The notes below the pieces were generated by a model, which was not told the DNA's origin, searched no databases, and worked only from the letters and a program-made list of their open reading frames with translations. A program made the translations under genes and the position numbers. Shown here piece after piece: positions 11,270-23,312 of a stretch of 64,000 nt of DNA; the stretch's first letter is position 1; every line of letters starts with the position of its first letter. The stretch comes from Mytilus californianus. Its lineage: Eukaryota; Mollusca; Bivalvia; Mytilida; Mytilidae. The stretch lies in the NCBI RefSeq assembly GCF_021869535.1, contig NW_026262581.1, forward strand, positions 76,041,955-76,105,954, given 5' to 3'.

Positions 11270-12860
11270 AACAGTGTATTTAGATTTTTAATTTTGGGTC
11301 CAGTTTTCAAATTGGTCTACATTAATGTCCAAAGGGTCCAAAATTAAACTTTGTTTGATTTTAGCAAAAATTGAATATATGAGGTTCTTTGATATGCTGA
11401 ATCTAAACATGTATTTAGATTTTTGATTTTTGGCCCAGTTTTCAAGTTGGTCCAAATTGGGGTCCAAAATTAAACTTTGTTTGATTTCAACAAAAATTGA
11501 ATATATGGGGTTCTTTGATATGCTGAATCTAACCATGTATTTAGATTTTTTATTTGTGGACCACGTTATCTAATTGGTTCATATTGAGGTCAAAAGGGTC
11601 CAAAATTAAACTTTGTTTGATTTCATCTAAAATTGAATTATTGGGGTTCTTTGATATTCCAAATCTAACTGTGTATTTAGGTTTTTAATTTTGGGTCCTG
11701 TTTTTTAAATTGGTCTACATTGAGGTCCAAAGGGTCCAAAATTAAACTTAGTTTGATTTTGACAAAAATTGAATTCTTGGGGTTCTTTGATTTGCTGAAT
11801 CTAAACATGTGTTTAGATTTTTGATTATGGGCCCAGTTTTTAAGTTGGTCCAAGATAGGGTCCAGTATTTAAACTTTGTTTGGTTTCAACAAAAATTGAA
11901 TATATGGGGTTCTTTGATATGCTGAATCTAAACATGTATTTAGATTTTTGATTATGGGCCCAGTTTTCAAGTTGGTCCAAATTGGGGTCCAAAATTAAAC
12001 TTTGTTTGATTTCAACAAAAATTGAATATATGAGGTTCTTTGATATGCTGAATCTAACCATGTATTTAGATTTTTTATTTGTAGGCCCCGCTATCAAATT
12101 GGTTCATATTGAGGTCAAAAGGATCCAAAATTAAACTTTGTTTGATTTCATCGAAAATTGAATTATTGGGGTTCTTTGATATGCCAAATCTAACCGTGTT
12201 TTTAGATTTTTAATTTGGGTCCCGTTTTTTAAATTGGTCTTCATTGAGGTCCAAAGGGTCCAAAATTAAACTTGGTTTGATTTTAACAAAAATTGAATTC
12301 TTGGGGTTCTTTGATATGCTGAATCTAAACATGTGTTTAGATTTTTGATTATGGGCCCAGTTTTCAAGTTGGTCCAAGTTGGGGTCCAAAATTAAACTTT
12401 TTTTGATTTCAACAAAAATTGAATATACGGGGTTCTTTGATATGCTGAATCTAACCATGAATTTAGATTTTTTATTTGTGGGCCCCGCTATCAAATTGGT
12501 TCATATTGAGGTCAAAAGGGTCCAAAATTAAACTTCGTTTGATTTCATCAAAAATTGAATTATTGGGGTTCTTTGATATTCCAAATCTAACTGTGTATTT
12601 AGATTTTTAATTTGAAGTCCAGTTTTTTAAATTGGTCTACATTAAGGTCCAAAGGGTCCAAAATTAAACTTAGTTTGATTTTAGCAAAAATTGAATTCTT
12701 GGGGTTCTTTGATATGCTGAATCTAAACATGTGTTTAGATTTTTGATTATGGGCCCAGTTTTCAAGTTTGTCCAAGTTGGGGTCCAAAATTAAACTTTGT
12801 TTGATTTTAACAAAAATTGAATATATGGGGTTCTTTGATATGCTGAATCTAACCATGTAT
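11270..12860. repeat. Satellite with three-unit higher-order period
   Basis: Twelve units contain GGTCCAAAATTAAACTTTG and GGGGTTCTTTGATATGCTGA. Spacings between the TTCTTTGAT anchors run 126, 136, 136, 127, 126, 136, 135, 126, 136, 136, 126. The 126/136/136 pattern gives a higher-order period of about 398 bp with one extra short unit. Reverse-strand open frames across it are artefacts of the repeat. Confidence 0.9.
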
Positions 12861-13288
12861 TTTGATTTTGGACATTGGACCATAATAGGTAAATTAAAAA
12901 AAATCAAGTTCTTAGACCACATTCTTTCTGTGTCAGAAACCTATGCTGTGTCAAATATTTAATAACAATCCAAATTCAGAGCTGTATCAAGCTTGAATGT
13001 TGTGTCCATACTTGCCCCAACTGTTCAGGGTTCGACCTCTGCGGTCGTATCAAGCTGCGCCCCAGCGAAGCATTTTATTTGGAACTGGTAGACACCTATT
13101 TCCTGTTTGCTTATACTTTGAATCTTCAATATGTTGAATCAACTTAATTTTGTCATCACACATTTCTCCTATACTACTGAAAGAGAATTACTTCATATTT
13201 GGTTAGCTTGACAATGAAGTGGTGTAACTTTGAGCACATTTTGGATCTGTGAGGCACCTATTTCATCTTTGCTAATACTTTGATTTTT

Positions 13289-14285
13289 AGCTCACCTGAC
13301 CTGAAAGGTCAAGTGAGCTTTTCTCATCACTTTGCGTCCGTCGTCCGTAAACTTTTACAAAAATCTTCTCCTCTGAAACCACTGGGCCAAATTTAACCAA
13401 ACTTGGCCACAATCATTATTAGGGTATCTAGTTTAAAAAATGTGTCCGAAGACCCCGATAGAACATAGGGATAAAATGTAGATTTTGGCTTATATCTCTG
13501 AAACCAAAGCATTTAGAGTAAATCTGAGAAAGGGGAAAACTGATTATCAGGTCAAGATCTATCTGCCCTGAAATTTTCAGACAAATCTGACAACCTGTTG
13601 TTGGGTTGCTGCCCCTGAATTGGTAATTTTAAGGAAATTTTGCAGTTTTTGGTTATTATCTTGAATATTATTATAGATAGAGATAAACTGTAAACAGCAA
13701 TAATGTTCAGCAAAGTAAGATCTACAAATAAGTTGTCATGACCAAAATTGTCAGTCGACCCCTTTAGGAGTTATTGCCCTTAATAGTCAATTTTTAACAA
13801 TTTTTTGTAAATTTTTGTAATCGTTTACAAAAATCTTCATCTGTGAAACTACTGAGACAAATTTAACCATACTTGGCCATAATCATAATTAGGGTATCTA
13901 GTTTAAAAAATTTGTCCGATGACCCCGCTTTCCAACCATCATGGGCGACTTGGTAATAAAATAGAACATAGGGGTAAAATGCAGTTTTTGGTTTATATCT
14001 CTGAAACTAAAGCATTTAGAGCAAATCTGACAAGGTGGCAAAAATGTTCTTCAGATTTAGATTTATCTGCCCTGAAATTTTCAGACAAATCCGACAACCC
14101 GTTGTTGGGTTGCTGCCCCTGAGTTAGTAATTTTACAAAAATTTTGCAGTTTTTTGTTATTATCTTAGATATCATTATAATATCTAATATCTAATACTAT
14201 TAATTATGATTTTAACCTTATTTTACATGATTTCCAAAACATCAGTAAATACAGGTGAGCGACACAGGCTCTTGAGAGCCTCTAG
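13289..14285 (+). mobile_element. Family A element, 997 bp
   Basis: The head hairpin is AGCTCACCTGACC, TGAAA, GGTCAAGTGAGCT, followed by TCATCACTTTGCGTCCGTCG. Two core units have CCAAACTTGGCCACAATCAT and GTTATTGCCCTT. The tail is GTGAGCGACACAGGCTCTTG then AGAGCCTCTAG, a perfect AGGCTCT/AGAGCCT hairpin directly before CTAG. It interrupts family G repeats. Confidence 0.88.
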
Positions 14286-14590
14286 TTTAATAATTAAATG
14301 GAACATAATATTTTAATTACTAGTACACATTTCTCCAGTACTACTGAACAGAATGACTTCATAGTTATTCAAAAGCTTCACATTGACGACTTGTAACATG
14401 GTAGTGCTTTTAATATCTGTCAAACACCTACTTCCTGTTTGTCCATACTTTGAATTATGAGTGGAGGTATGCTTAGCAAGACAATTGCTCAACTTCTTGT
14501 TATCTGACCTTGACCTTATTTTCATAGTTATTTGACCAAAGTCCTTGTGATACATGTAGTAAGACCTTAAGAGCAAAGACTTGAGCATAT
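14286..14590 (+). repeat. Family G remainder after the A insertion
   Basis: It carries CACATTTCTCCAGTACTACT, then CACCTACTTCCTGTTTG and CCTTGACCTTATTTTCATAG, like 13080-13288. The CCTTGACC phrase links it loosely to family F. Confidence 0.6.
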
Positions 14591-14707
14591 TATTTAGTTT
14601 TTAATGAACTAAGCATGTCCACCATTATTTTATTTATAGCGATAAACATATTGGGGATAAATTCTACACATTCTTTGGAATACTATACATTTATGTTATA
14701 ATTGTAG

Positions 14708-14977
14708 GGGATTTAGAATTTTTGAAGTTTTTGTTGGCAACTTTCATTGATAGTCAAGTCAAAAAAGATATGATAGATAAAAATGGTGATTCGGCTGTCC
14801 ATTTAGTTGTAAAGTCCGGGATGGTTAATACCACACTTGGAGAAACTATTTTAAGATTGTTGATGAACAGCGGATGTACAGCTTATTTGAAGAATATGTC
14901 TGGACAGCTACCAATCGATTACCTAAAACCAACTGACCAGGGCTTTACATTATTACAGGCAGCAAAAAATAATGCAG
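14708..14977 (+). CDS. Exon 4: ankyrin repeats of module 1
   Basis: This 270-nt exon is phase 1 at both ends, with acceptor ATTGTAG and donor GCAG|GTAAAT. An ankyrin signature is visible: DLEFLKFLL, then DKNGDSAVHLVVKSG, then ILRLLMNSGCTAYLKNMSGQLPIDYL. The D.NG.(S/T)A.HL core and the later 'SG...L.N.SG..PIDYL' spacing fit two consecutive ankyrin units. It is homologous to exons 9 and 13 in length (270, 267 and 276 nt), phase and motif order. It closes module 1 and splices to the TPR exon of module 2. Confidence 0.88.
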
Positions 14978-15230
14978 GTAAATATTTGTTGTGTAGATTA
15001 AATATGGAGAAACTTTCATTAGAAAAAGTAGAGTATACCATGAAAAATAAATTTAAACAAGGTCTAATTCATTGCATGGTCAGTTCAACAAATTCATATA
15101 TTTAAATAAAAAGCAAAACTAGTACACACCTAATAAAAGACATAATGATAAGGCATCCATCCTTATCATGTACAAAAATTACTTTATCAAACTTGTCAAA
15201 CAGTATCTGATAAGTTAACTATAGATTTCA

Positions 15231-15385
15231 TAACGAGTGTGAATGGGATATCGCTTGATATCAACTTGAGTTATTTAATTTTAGTATAATAATAAACAAG
15301 CCATGTGCAAGTTTATTAATACTATTTAAATTAAATAACAAGAGTTGATTTCTAGCGATATCCAATTCTCAAGAGTTGTTACACC
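15231..15385. repeat. Fold-back element in intron 4
   Basis: GGATATCGCTTGATATCAAC with TTGAGTTATTTAATTTTAGT pairs with the inverted AAATTAAATAACAAGAGTTG and ATTTCTAGCGATATCC. The arms are about 55-70 nt around a short loop near AGCCATGTGCAAG. The rest of intron 4 (14978-16131) shows only a small TATCACACT/AGTGTGATA hairpin near 15762. Confidence 0.78.
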
Positions 15386-16131
15386 TATTTCTCTTGTGGT
15401 AAATATTCTCAATGTTTTGAATTAAAAATTCCGTGAATCGTTGATCTAGTCTTTTGCACTGACATACCAATATGACGTCATTTGTTTTGTTCCGGCATCA
15501 AACTTTTAACATCAGACATTTTAAAACTTTTTGTACACTTCAGAATGAAATAAAATTTTATAAAATGTCAGATTATTTTCAGATGAAAAGTATGAGTGTT
15601 TTGTATATTATAGAAGAAATCACATATCTCTGTTGCCATGGGACAAATGAACATTGTCTTAACCTTTGAAATTCATCAATGACCTAAGGAATATCCAATG
15701 GAATTGTCACAATAATATCTCCTGATGTTGGATCAGCCAATCAAATTTGACTAATTTTTAGTATCACACTCCTAACAGTGTGATAAGAGAAATATCTCAT
15801 CATGCAAGAAGTAGACAACAGAACACAGCCATAAGAGAATACCTATATGATCACTCATATGAACAGAACTCAATATATTATCAAATATAAACAGTACTAC
15901 TAACTAAAATCCTTCAACAGCTATAAAGTATGAATGCCTAATGGTCTTTAAATTAAAATAAACGATCTTATATGGTCAATAAATCCTGAATTAAACCATT
16001 TCCACTAATTTTGAAATTACATGAAAAATATTGTTATGAAAATATTTTTTTGTGTTCATATCAAATATAAAATTGAAGTTGAAGATTGTGTAGTACGAGT
16101 ACTGTCCCATGGGTTCCTTTCTCTTTTCTAG

Positions 16132-16382
16132 ATGAAGAAATCAGGAAGCAGATCATAATGTTTAAAAATAAGGGTAACGATGCACTGAAATACACCAATA
16201 ATGGCCAGGCTATACAGATGTATACCAAGGGTTTACAACTATGTGGAGATAACTCTGCATTTAAAAGAGAAGCAGCAGTGTTGCTAAGCAACAGATCAAA
16301 TGTCTACAGCATGATGGGTATGCATAAAGAAGCTTTGAAGGATGCAGATGAATCAATTAAAAGTGATAGTTCTTGGTACAAG
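16132..16382 (+). CDS. Exon 5: TPR hairpins 1-2 of module 2
   Basis: This 251-nt exon enters in phase 1 after CTTTTCTAG and leaves in phase 0 at TACAAG|GTAAAA. It reads DEEIRKQIIMFKNKGNDALK, then a TPR helix with NNGQAIQMYTKGL, then VLLSNRSNVYSMMGMHKEAL, DADESI and finally WYK. The G(N/A)..(L/F)...(N/G)...A...Y..(A/G)L pattern and the NRS motif are classic TPR features. It opens module 2 with the same phases as exon 1. Confidence 0.9.
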
Positions 16383-17417
16383 GTAAAATCTAGGATTTAG
16401 TAGTATAAAGAAATAATCTGACAGTTGTTTTAAAATTGATCATCTATTGTGGATTCATTATTATTCGTGGGATACAAATTTTCAGGGATCCTGTGGGTAA
16501 AGGGAAACCACAAATTTCAAAATTCAACGAAGTACTAGTTTATTAAAGGTGCATATATATATATATGTAGATTTTGGCAAAACCACATAATGAAATAACC
16601 TCAAAGCAACAATTTTTCCTCAATCCACGAAAATAAATTAATCCACAGTATAATAAATTTTAAGAATAAAAATGTTGATTATTAATAGAACACCTTGACA
16701 TAGCTGTAATGTTGTTTTGTATTATAATTTTTCTTCTTGCCAAGTGTGAACTGAATACTGCTATTCATGTCTTTATTCTTAGCTTTTCTCTAAAACTAGT
16801 TAGCCAATTGAATTCAGTCTAAGCAGGAATAATATTTGGAAGATCCTTCTGGAAAAGGTCTTTTGAATATACTGTACCTTTAAGACTTAAATTTTGTTAT
16901 TAAAATTTTCTTGGTTTGTATCAATGATTTGATGTTTAATGAAGAGCTTATGATTATGAGACATACCTTGAAAGCAATCATCTGATGTGTTCTGCTGCCA
17001 CTTCTTGTTGGCTATTAGTTCGTAATTGTTTGAATTGAACAGTAAACATTTTAATGTAAGTGTCTGTCAGTAAGATTTATATCCTTTCTTTTCTATTACA
17101 CATTTAACTTTGATGCAATTTTATATCAAATGAAGTCAGTGATGGACAATATGGTAGTCTTGGAAACCCTGTTATAATCATATACAGGGATGTATACAGT
17201 GTTAAAAATGGTCAATGTCAACATAGTTATACATAAAAAAATCAAGCAACCTCCATTTTAATATGATTAGAAGTTGGTACCCTGAAAATCAATGTATATG
17301 TATAACAAGATTATGAAATAAAGGGATTTCCAAGTTCAGGGGAAAAGGGTCTTAGTTTCCTCTTATGTTTATTATTATTATATACATAATTTGAATTTAT
17401 TATATCTATAATACTAG
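16383..17417. other. Intron 5, nothing recognised
   Basis: AT-rich sequence with a short (AT)n run near 16553. No element ends or exon candidates were seen. Confidence 0.6.
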
Positions 17418-17574
17418 GGTTACTGGAGAAAAGGTCAGGAATTGAAACAGATGAAGAGATTTACAGAAGCCTATTCAACATTCCTTAGCATGTTTACATC
17501 ATGTTACGATGTTTACCCTGGAGACAAACTTAACTTCATGACAGAAGCAGCTGTCTTGTTCAAAGATATTCCAG
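17418..17574 (+). CDS. Exon 6: third TPR hairpin of module 2
   Basis: This 157-nt exon is phase 0 in and phase 1 out, with acceptor ATACTAG and donor CCAG|GTAGGA. It begins GYWRKGQELKQMKRFTEAY, the best-preserved TPR helix A in the window, and continues FLSMFTSCYDVYPGDKLNF. It equals exon 2 in position, phase and opening motif. The 410-nt intron after it carries a fragment of family A core. Confidence 0.9.
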
Positions 17575-17644
17575 GTAGGAACTCAACTATATGACAAGGT
17601 ATTCAAGGTAAGAGAAACTTCATCTTTCCTCTCTTTGACAATTT

Positions 17645-17840
17645 ACATTCTTCTCTGAAACCACCTGGGCAATTTGAACCAAACTTGGAAAGGAATACTA
17701 TTTGGATAGTCGATTAGGAACACAATTCTCATTTTGTTCTAATTGGATGAATAATGTGGCTCCCAATGGCAATCTGATTCTGACTGGCCAATAAAAAAAA
17801 CATGCTCCTGAAACCACTAGGTAAAATATATGAGCAGGGG
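17645..17840 (+). repeat. Family A core fragment in intron 6
   Basis: TTCTCTGAAACCACCTGGGC, then GAACCAAACTTGG, matches the start of the A core unit without head or tail. Confidence 0.55.
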
Positions 17841-17984
17841 CAAATGTGACTGCAACAGTGGCACTAAGTTCAATTAAGTAATACAAATGCATTGAAGCTT
17901 GGTGTTTGTTTAAAAATAATGATTTATTGTGATAACTTTCCTGGGAAAGTAACATCATTGATTAACCATTTATTGTATCCCCAG

Positions 17985-18143
17985 ATTTAGAGAAAAGAGA
18001 CAAGTACAAGATGTTGTCACTAGGGGACCAAGAGATGTGGAGCAATATCTTAATAAAGTTATCAAAGACAGGTGACTGGCTGACCATTAGATATCTATTG
18101 ATGGGGATGTCAACAGATGTTCCTAAAGATCCTGTTAGCAGAG
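17985..18143 (+). CDS. Exon 7: first half of module 2 helical segment
   Basis: This 159-nt exon is phase 1 at both ends, with acceptor TATCCCCAG and donor AGAG|GTACAT. It reads DLEKRDKYKMLSLGDQEMW and then LIKLSKTGDWLTIRYLLMGM. The W...(L/I)..L...G.W...RYL positions match the first half of exon 3 (NKAWEAISYLVTG) and of exon 12 (HTWAMVTYDFIAKGNW). In modules 1 and 3 this region is joined to the next exon, so module 2 has one extra intron here, or the other modules lost it. Confidence 0.85.
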
Positions 18144-18370
18144 GTACATTATTATACTGATTTTTGATAGGAGTGATTTTAGGGTGCCCCATTCTTATAT
18201 GTTATGGAGACAGCAGGTGACACCCATTCAGCCACCAGCTGAGTTTTCAACTACTGAATCTCTTTACAATTATCTGTTTTTTACATGAAAAAGGTGTAAC
18301 CAAACATTATCACTAGCATCTTCAGTGTTTAAATAATGCATCTTTCTACTATTATCTTATATTTGTACAG

Positions 18371-18586
18371 GAGTAGGGGTAGCAGCTCAGGCAGCCACCA
18401 ACAGTATGTCATTTGGCACCGTATTTGAATACCTGAAGACTGTTAGATATATGACAATACCAGCTAGTTGGTTGACTCCTACATTGGTAGTGCTACTATA
18501 CAGACATAAAGGAAACTATCTTAACTTCCTAGCTGATGAAAGAGATACCTGTGTACATGCTGTTGTCAGATATGCTCTCATTACAG
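18371..18586 (+). CDS. Exon 8: second half of module 2 helical segment
   Basis: This 216-nt exon is phase 1 at both ends, with acceptor TTTGTACAG and donor TACAG|GTAGAT. It reads GVGVAAQAATNSMSFGTVFE, then WLTPTLVVLLYRHKGNYLNF and ends RDTCVHAVVRYALITG. The ending is the module-closing motif shared with exons 3 and 12. 'GNYLNFLADERDTCVHAVVR' has ankyrin-like character (a D..T..H.A..Y core), so this may be a first, degenerate ankyrin repeat before the exon 9 repeats. Confidence 0.87.
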
Positions 18587-19230
18587 GTAGATAATGTTGA
18601 TATATTTAACTGTTTACAGACTTTATACTTCCAAATATATGGTTGGTTTAAAACTTTTGAAATGGGTCTATAGATTAATGTATCAAATATCAGTGAAAAC
18701 TTTTTTTTACTTTAAATTGGGTTTCCTAGAAAATCAGTTCACAGAATTTTGGGTGACTATTTGTTATTGCTGTACACATTTCTGTTTTAAGGATATTAAA
18801 ATACTGGGGATGCATCTTGTGAAATTTTATGTTTTCTTGAATTAATCAAGCATTTACAAATAGATGAACTTAGTATTTTTTTTGTTTTGTTCATTATGGG
18901 CACTGTTTGTTTGCATGCTCCACTCCTCTTCAATACATTTTAAAGCTATAAAATACTATTTTGCATTTAGGAAAATAAGAGACGTTTAGAAAACAGCTTA
19001 GACCACACACTACTGCATATATATATATATATACTATACCATCCAATGTCATAGCATAAAATAGACCGAAAGGTTAAACTTTTTCCAACCTTGTTAGAAC
19101 AATGCATGTGAATCAAGGCCAATAAATCTCTTGCAGTCATTACCTTTGGAAATAATTCAATTAACATTTTCAATCTGATTGAAATACTGATCATGTGTCA
19201 ACGCTTTGCTTACAATGCACCATTCTTTTT
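18587..19230. other. Intron 8 start, nothing recognised
   Basis: AT-rich with one (AT)n run near 19018. A family A element begins at its end. Confidence 0.55.
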
Positions 19231-20186
19231 AGCTCACCTGGTCTAAAAGGGCCAAGTGAGCTTTTCTCATCACTTGGCGTCCGTTGTTAACTTTTACAAA
19301 AATCATCTCCTCTGAAACTACTGGCCCAAAGTTAACCAAACTTGGCCAGAATCATTATTAGGGTATTTAGTTATAAAAAATTTGTCCGATGACCCTGCCC
19401 AGCAACCAAGATGGCCCCCATTGCTAAAAATAGAACATAGGGGTAAAATGTAAATTTTGGCTTATATCTCTGGAACCAAAGCATAAAGAGAAAATCTGAC
19501 ATGAGGTTAAATTGTTCATCAGGTCAATTTCTATCTGCCCTGAAATTTTCAGACAAATCAGACAATCCGTTGTTGGGTTGCTGCCCCTGAATTGGTAATT
19601 TTAAGAACATTTCGCTGTTTTTGGTTATTATCTTGAATACTATTATAGAAAGAGATAAGCTGTAAACAGCAATAATGTTCAGCAAAGTAAGATCTACAAA
19701 TAAGTTATTATGACCAAAATTGTCAATTGACCCCTTAATGAGTTATGGCCCTTTATAGTCAATTTTTAACAATTTTTTGTAATTTTTTGTAATCTTTTAC
19801 AAAAATCTTCTCCTCTGAAACTACTGGGCCAAATAGAATCAAACTTGGCCACAATCATTAATATGGTATTTAGTTTACAAAATCTGTCTGACAACCCCGC
19901 CTGCCAACCAACATGGCCGCCATGGCTAAAAATAGAACATAGGGGTAAAATGCAGTTTTTGGCTTATATCTCTGAAATTAAAGCATTTAGAGCAAATCTG
20001 ACGGGGTTAAAATGTTCATTAGGTTAAGATCTATCTGCCCTGACATTGTCAGACAATTCAGACAACCAATTGTTGGGTTGCTGCCCCTGAATTGGTAATT
20101 TTAAGGAAATTTTGCAGTTTTTGGTAATTATTATATTATATATTATTATAGATAGAGATAAACTGTAAACAGCAATAATGTTCAGC

Positions 20187-20754
20187 AAAGTAAGATCAAA
20201 CTTGGCCACAATCATCATTCGGTTATTTAGTTTAAAAAATTTGTCCGATGACCCCGCGTGCCAACAAAGATGGACGACATGGCTAAAAATAGAACATATG
20301 GGTCAATATCTTTAATTGTTTTTACATAGGCGGTAATGGAAACGTTTTTTCCTGTAGCCCAGTCCATATCGTAAACTTGGATATGTATGATAGCTCGTTT
20401 CGAAGCTGTGACATTTTCTCATATGTGGTTAAATTTTCGGGGTACGAATTGAGATTACTTTTTCCATAAATTAGCAAACCCCGAGAATCCTTTCATGATG
20501 CGGCTCCTCGTGGTAAAAAATCCCTTTTTTAACACAATAAGTTCTTTGAAAATTTATTACTTTGAACACATTTAATAGCTCCATAGTTTTTACACATTTA
20601 TTCTATGTTCCCCTACTTTCTAAATCAACACAAATGGTTAAGCTCAGTCACTTGTTTATCATAGAAACGTGTCAAATATCACTACACAGAGATTTTTTGT
20701 TTACATACAACTTTTGAGTTCCTCATTTCGAGGCACATTAGGGATATTGACCCA
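20187..20754 (+). repeat. Direct repeat copy 1 (A fragment plus 456-bp MITE)
   Basis: The segment from CAAAGTAAGATCAAACTTGG to GATATTGACCCA recurs at 22744-23312 with few differences. Both copies share the same deletion junction, where AAGTAAGATC is fused to AAACTTGG, so they derive from one event. Confidence 0.88.
20299..20754. mobile_element. 456-bp MITE, copy 1
   Basis: The ends TGGGTCAATATC and GATATTGACCCA are perfect inverted repeats flanked by TA on both sides. A TA target fits a Tc1/mariner-type MITE. It holds no coding frame. Confidence 0.82.
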
Positions 20755-22743
20755 TATTGAAATCCATAGTTCTGATTTTTCCAAATATTTTTATGTGATC
20801 TTCATCGGTATGACATTCTGAATAAATCTGTGTATTTTTGTCCATTTCTGAAAAAAAATAAAGTTGTTTCAGCACTATAAGGCAATGACACTTTTATCGC
20901 TATATTTATTTATTTTGAATACAATGTGTATGTATAATTAATTTCTTCCAGTATAGTGGTCCTTCACTAGTCAAAACATGGACAAAACATCTGATGACAA
21001 CCTTAAATTACAATACACAGACCCTGTTAAGCATTCAATAAAATTTCCTGGTGCATAAAAGTGCATTTTCACAGAGAAATTATGCAAAAATGTAGATTTC
21101 ATAAAAAAAACACCAAAATACTTAATTATTTATACAAGTGGAAATCTGGTATTTTATACTGTAGAAACCACTCTAAACTACTGTGAATGTCATTTTTATC
21201 ATATAATTAGAGTGCAATGAAGTGCAAATTTTCAAAACTTGTCCTTTCACATAATTCTATTTAAAAAAAAATGTTTTTTACATGTATTTCAGTGAAAACC
21301 TTTTATCAGTGAGAAATCCACATGAGGTTTTAAAGGAAACATTGTGACATCACATGTATTATGGCGTCATTAAATAACGACAGATCAAAATAATGCTAAT
21401 TATAGTTTTCAGTGTTACATGAGGAACAGTTGCCGCTAGGTTTAACTCGAAATATGGAGTCGAAAAGATCAGTAACTAAGCATTTATATAATATCAAGAC
21501 CATAGCAACAGTTTTCATATCAGCATATTTTTAACATACCGACTGTAATTTCAATTCCATAAATACCATAAATAAACAATTTAGAGCTTGCCTAATAAAA
21601 CAAAATGCTTATCAGTTATTCAGAACTTTTTAAAACCTCTAGTTTGCAGTCTCAGGTTAAAAAGTAATGATATGTCTGGAACTGAAATAAGACAAAAAAT
21701 TTTACTCAGGCTGTGTTATCATTTGATTTAAATACATAAATATTATTGAGAGAGAAAACATCAAATTCTTGAAAGTTTTACCACAAAGAAAGAAAAATGC
21801 TTCATCGTTGTGGCTTATCAACCTTCATTTAAACCTTTTATATTAGAAGCAATGAGTAGTATCTTAATAGTTGAATAGGCATAGCACTATTGTTTTCAAA
21901 AGGTTTGACCCTCCCCCTTTTTTACTGAGAAAAGACAATATCTTGTGATTTGCTAGTGTGCATTAAAATATATAATAATTCATGATTTGCTTAATACATG
22001 TTTGTCTGTTTATTTGCATATGATTTCTAATGACCAGGGGTCAAATTATTGGATAAAAGCACATGTGATGATGTATCTCACTTTACTCGTATGAAGTGTG
22101 TTATTTCCCTTGATTATCAGTTATTCCTGTAGATCAGAATGATAATTACACAATAAAGACTTTATTGTGTCATGTTTACTTACAATTTAATAATATAAAT
22201 GTTTTCATTCCTTTTTCTATTAAATAACAAGTTCCTTTCGGATCTCTCGGGGTAAACAAAAACTTTATGATTGTGCCTAAAAGGTGTAATACCACCAAAT
22301 CATTGTACGTCACATCTGGTTGCATACGAAAATAGGTTGAAAAAAAATATTCCCTTGAATTTGACAGTTGTAGGTAATTGATCCTACATTTCATTGCAGT
22401 AAAACATTTCTGGGTCATAAACATATATCTTGGGTATTTCAAAGCACCATTATTTTTTTATTTGAGGTTTCTATAGAATATTTTGGAAACTTGAGGTTAC
22501 ATGGTTACTAAAGCTTGTACACAGGTTAAAAAAGGGGGAAAATTTGATTGGTTAACTTCCAGTGATGGTTATTTTCTTATATGCAATGAAATGTTATGTG
22601 AAATTTTTTCTATAGTACTGGACAGGATAAAACTTTACTCATGCCAAGTATTTCTTTATTTGAAACAAAGATAAATTCTGCACAATTTTTTGAAAAGTGC
22701 AAATTTAACAAAGACTAATAGGGGAAAATCAATGGTGGTATTA
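20755..22743. other. 1,989-bp segment between the direct repeats
   Basis: AT-rich sequence unlike the flanking element. I see no inverted termini, no exon and no reading frame of note. It may be captured intron or another element whose ends I cannot place. Confidence 0.5.
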
Positions 22744-23312
22744 CAAAGTAAGATCAAACTTGGCCACAATCATCATTCGGTTATTTAGTTTAAAAAATGT
22801 GTCCGATGACCCCGCGTGCCAACAAAGATGGACGACGGGGCTTAAAATAGAACATATGGCTCAATATCTTTAATTGTTTTTACATAGGTGGTAATGGTAA
22901 CGTTTTTTCCTGTAGCCCAGTCCATATGGTAAACTTGGATATGTATGATAGCTTGTTTTGAAGCTGTGGCATTTTCACATATGTGGTTAAATTTTCGGGG
23001 TACGAAGTGAGATTACTTTTTCCGTAAATTAGCAAACCCCGAGAATCCTTTCGTGATGCGGCTCCTCGTGGTAAAAAATCCCTTTTTTAACACAATAAGT
23101 TCTTTGAAAATTTAATACTTTGAACACATTTAATAGCTCCATAGTTTTTACACATTTATTCTATGTTCCCCTACTTTCTAAATCAACACAAATGGTTAAG
23201 CTCAGTCACTTGTTTATCATAGAAACGTGTCAAATATCACTACACAGAGATTTTTTGTTTACACACAACTTTTGAGTTCCTCATTTCGAGGCGCATTAGG
23301 GATATTGACCCA
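22744..23312 (+). repeat. Direct repeat copy 2 (A fragment plus 456-bp MITE)
   Basis: Same content as copy 1. Here the MITE (22857-23312, again 456 bp) is followed by TATGGGGTAAAATGC, which is normal A core continuation. This copy therefore keeps the original right-hand insertion site. Confidence 0.88.

Larger units (their letters stand above)
10209..13079 (+). mobile_element. Family C element 1, long copy with satellite core
   Basis: The head is ATACGACCGC...GTGGTCGTAT, then a GTC microsatellite, two 160-bp units (GGATCT...GGTTATGG...TTAGGAATTAGGGG), two fold-back hairpins, a 1.6 kb satellite, and the 3' domain ending GCGGTCGTATCAAGCTGCGC, AGCGAAGCATTTTATT. The 10-nt terminal arms are perfect complements. 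Its insertion splits family G sequence: 10110-10208 resumes at 13080. Confidence 0.85.

Noticed and set aside
11288..12922. Four reverse-strand open frames with MVRFSISKNP(I/V)YSIF repeats
   Set aside because: They are read-throughs of the 126/136-bp satellite, with identical motifs at the repeat period and no codon bias or splice signals.
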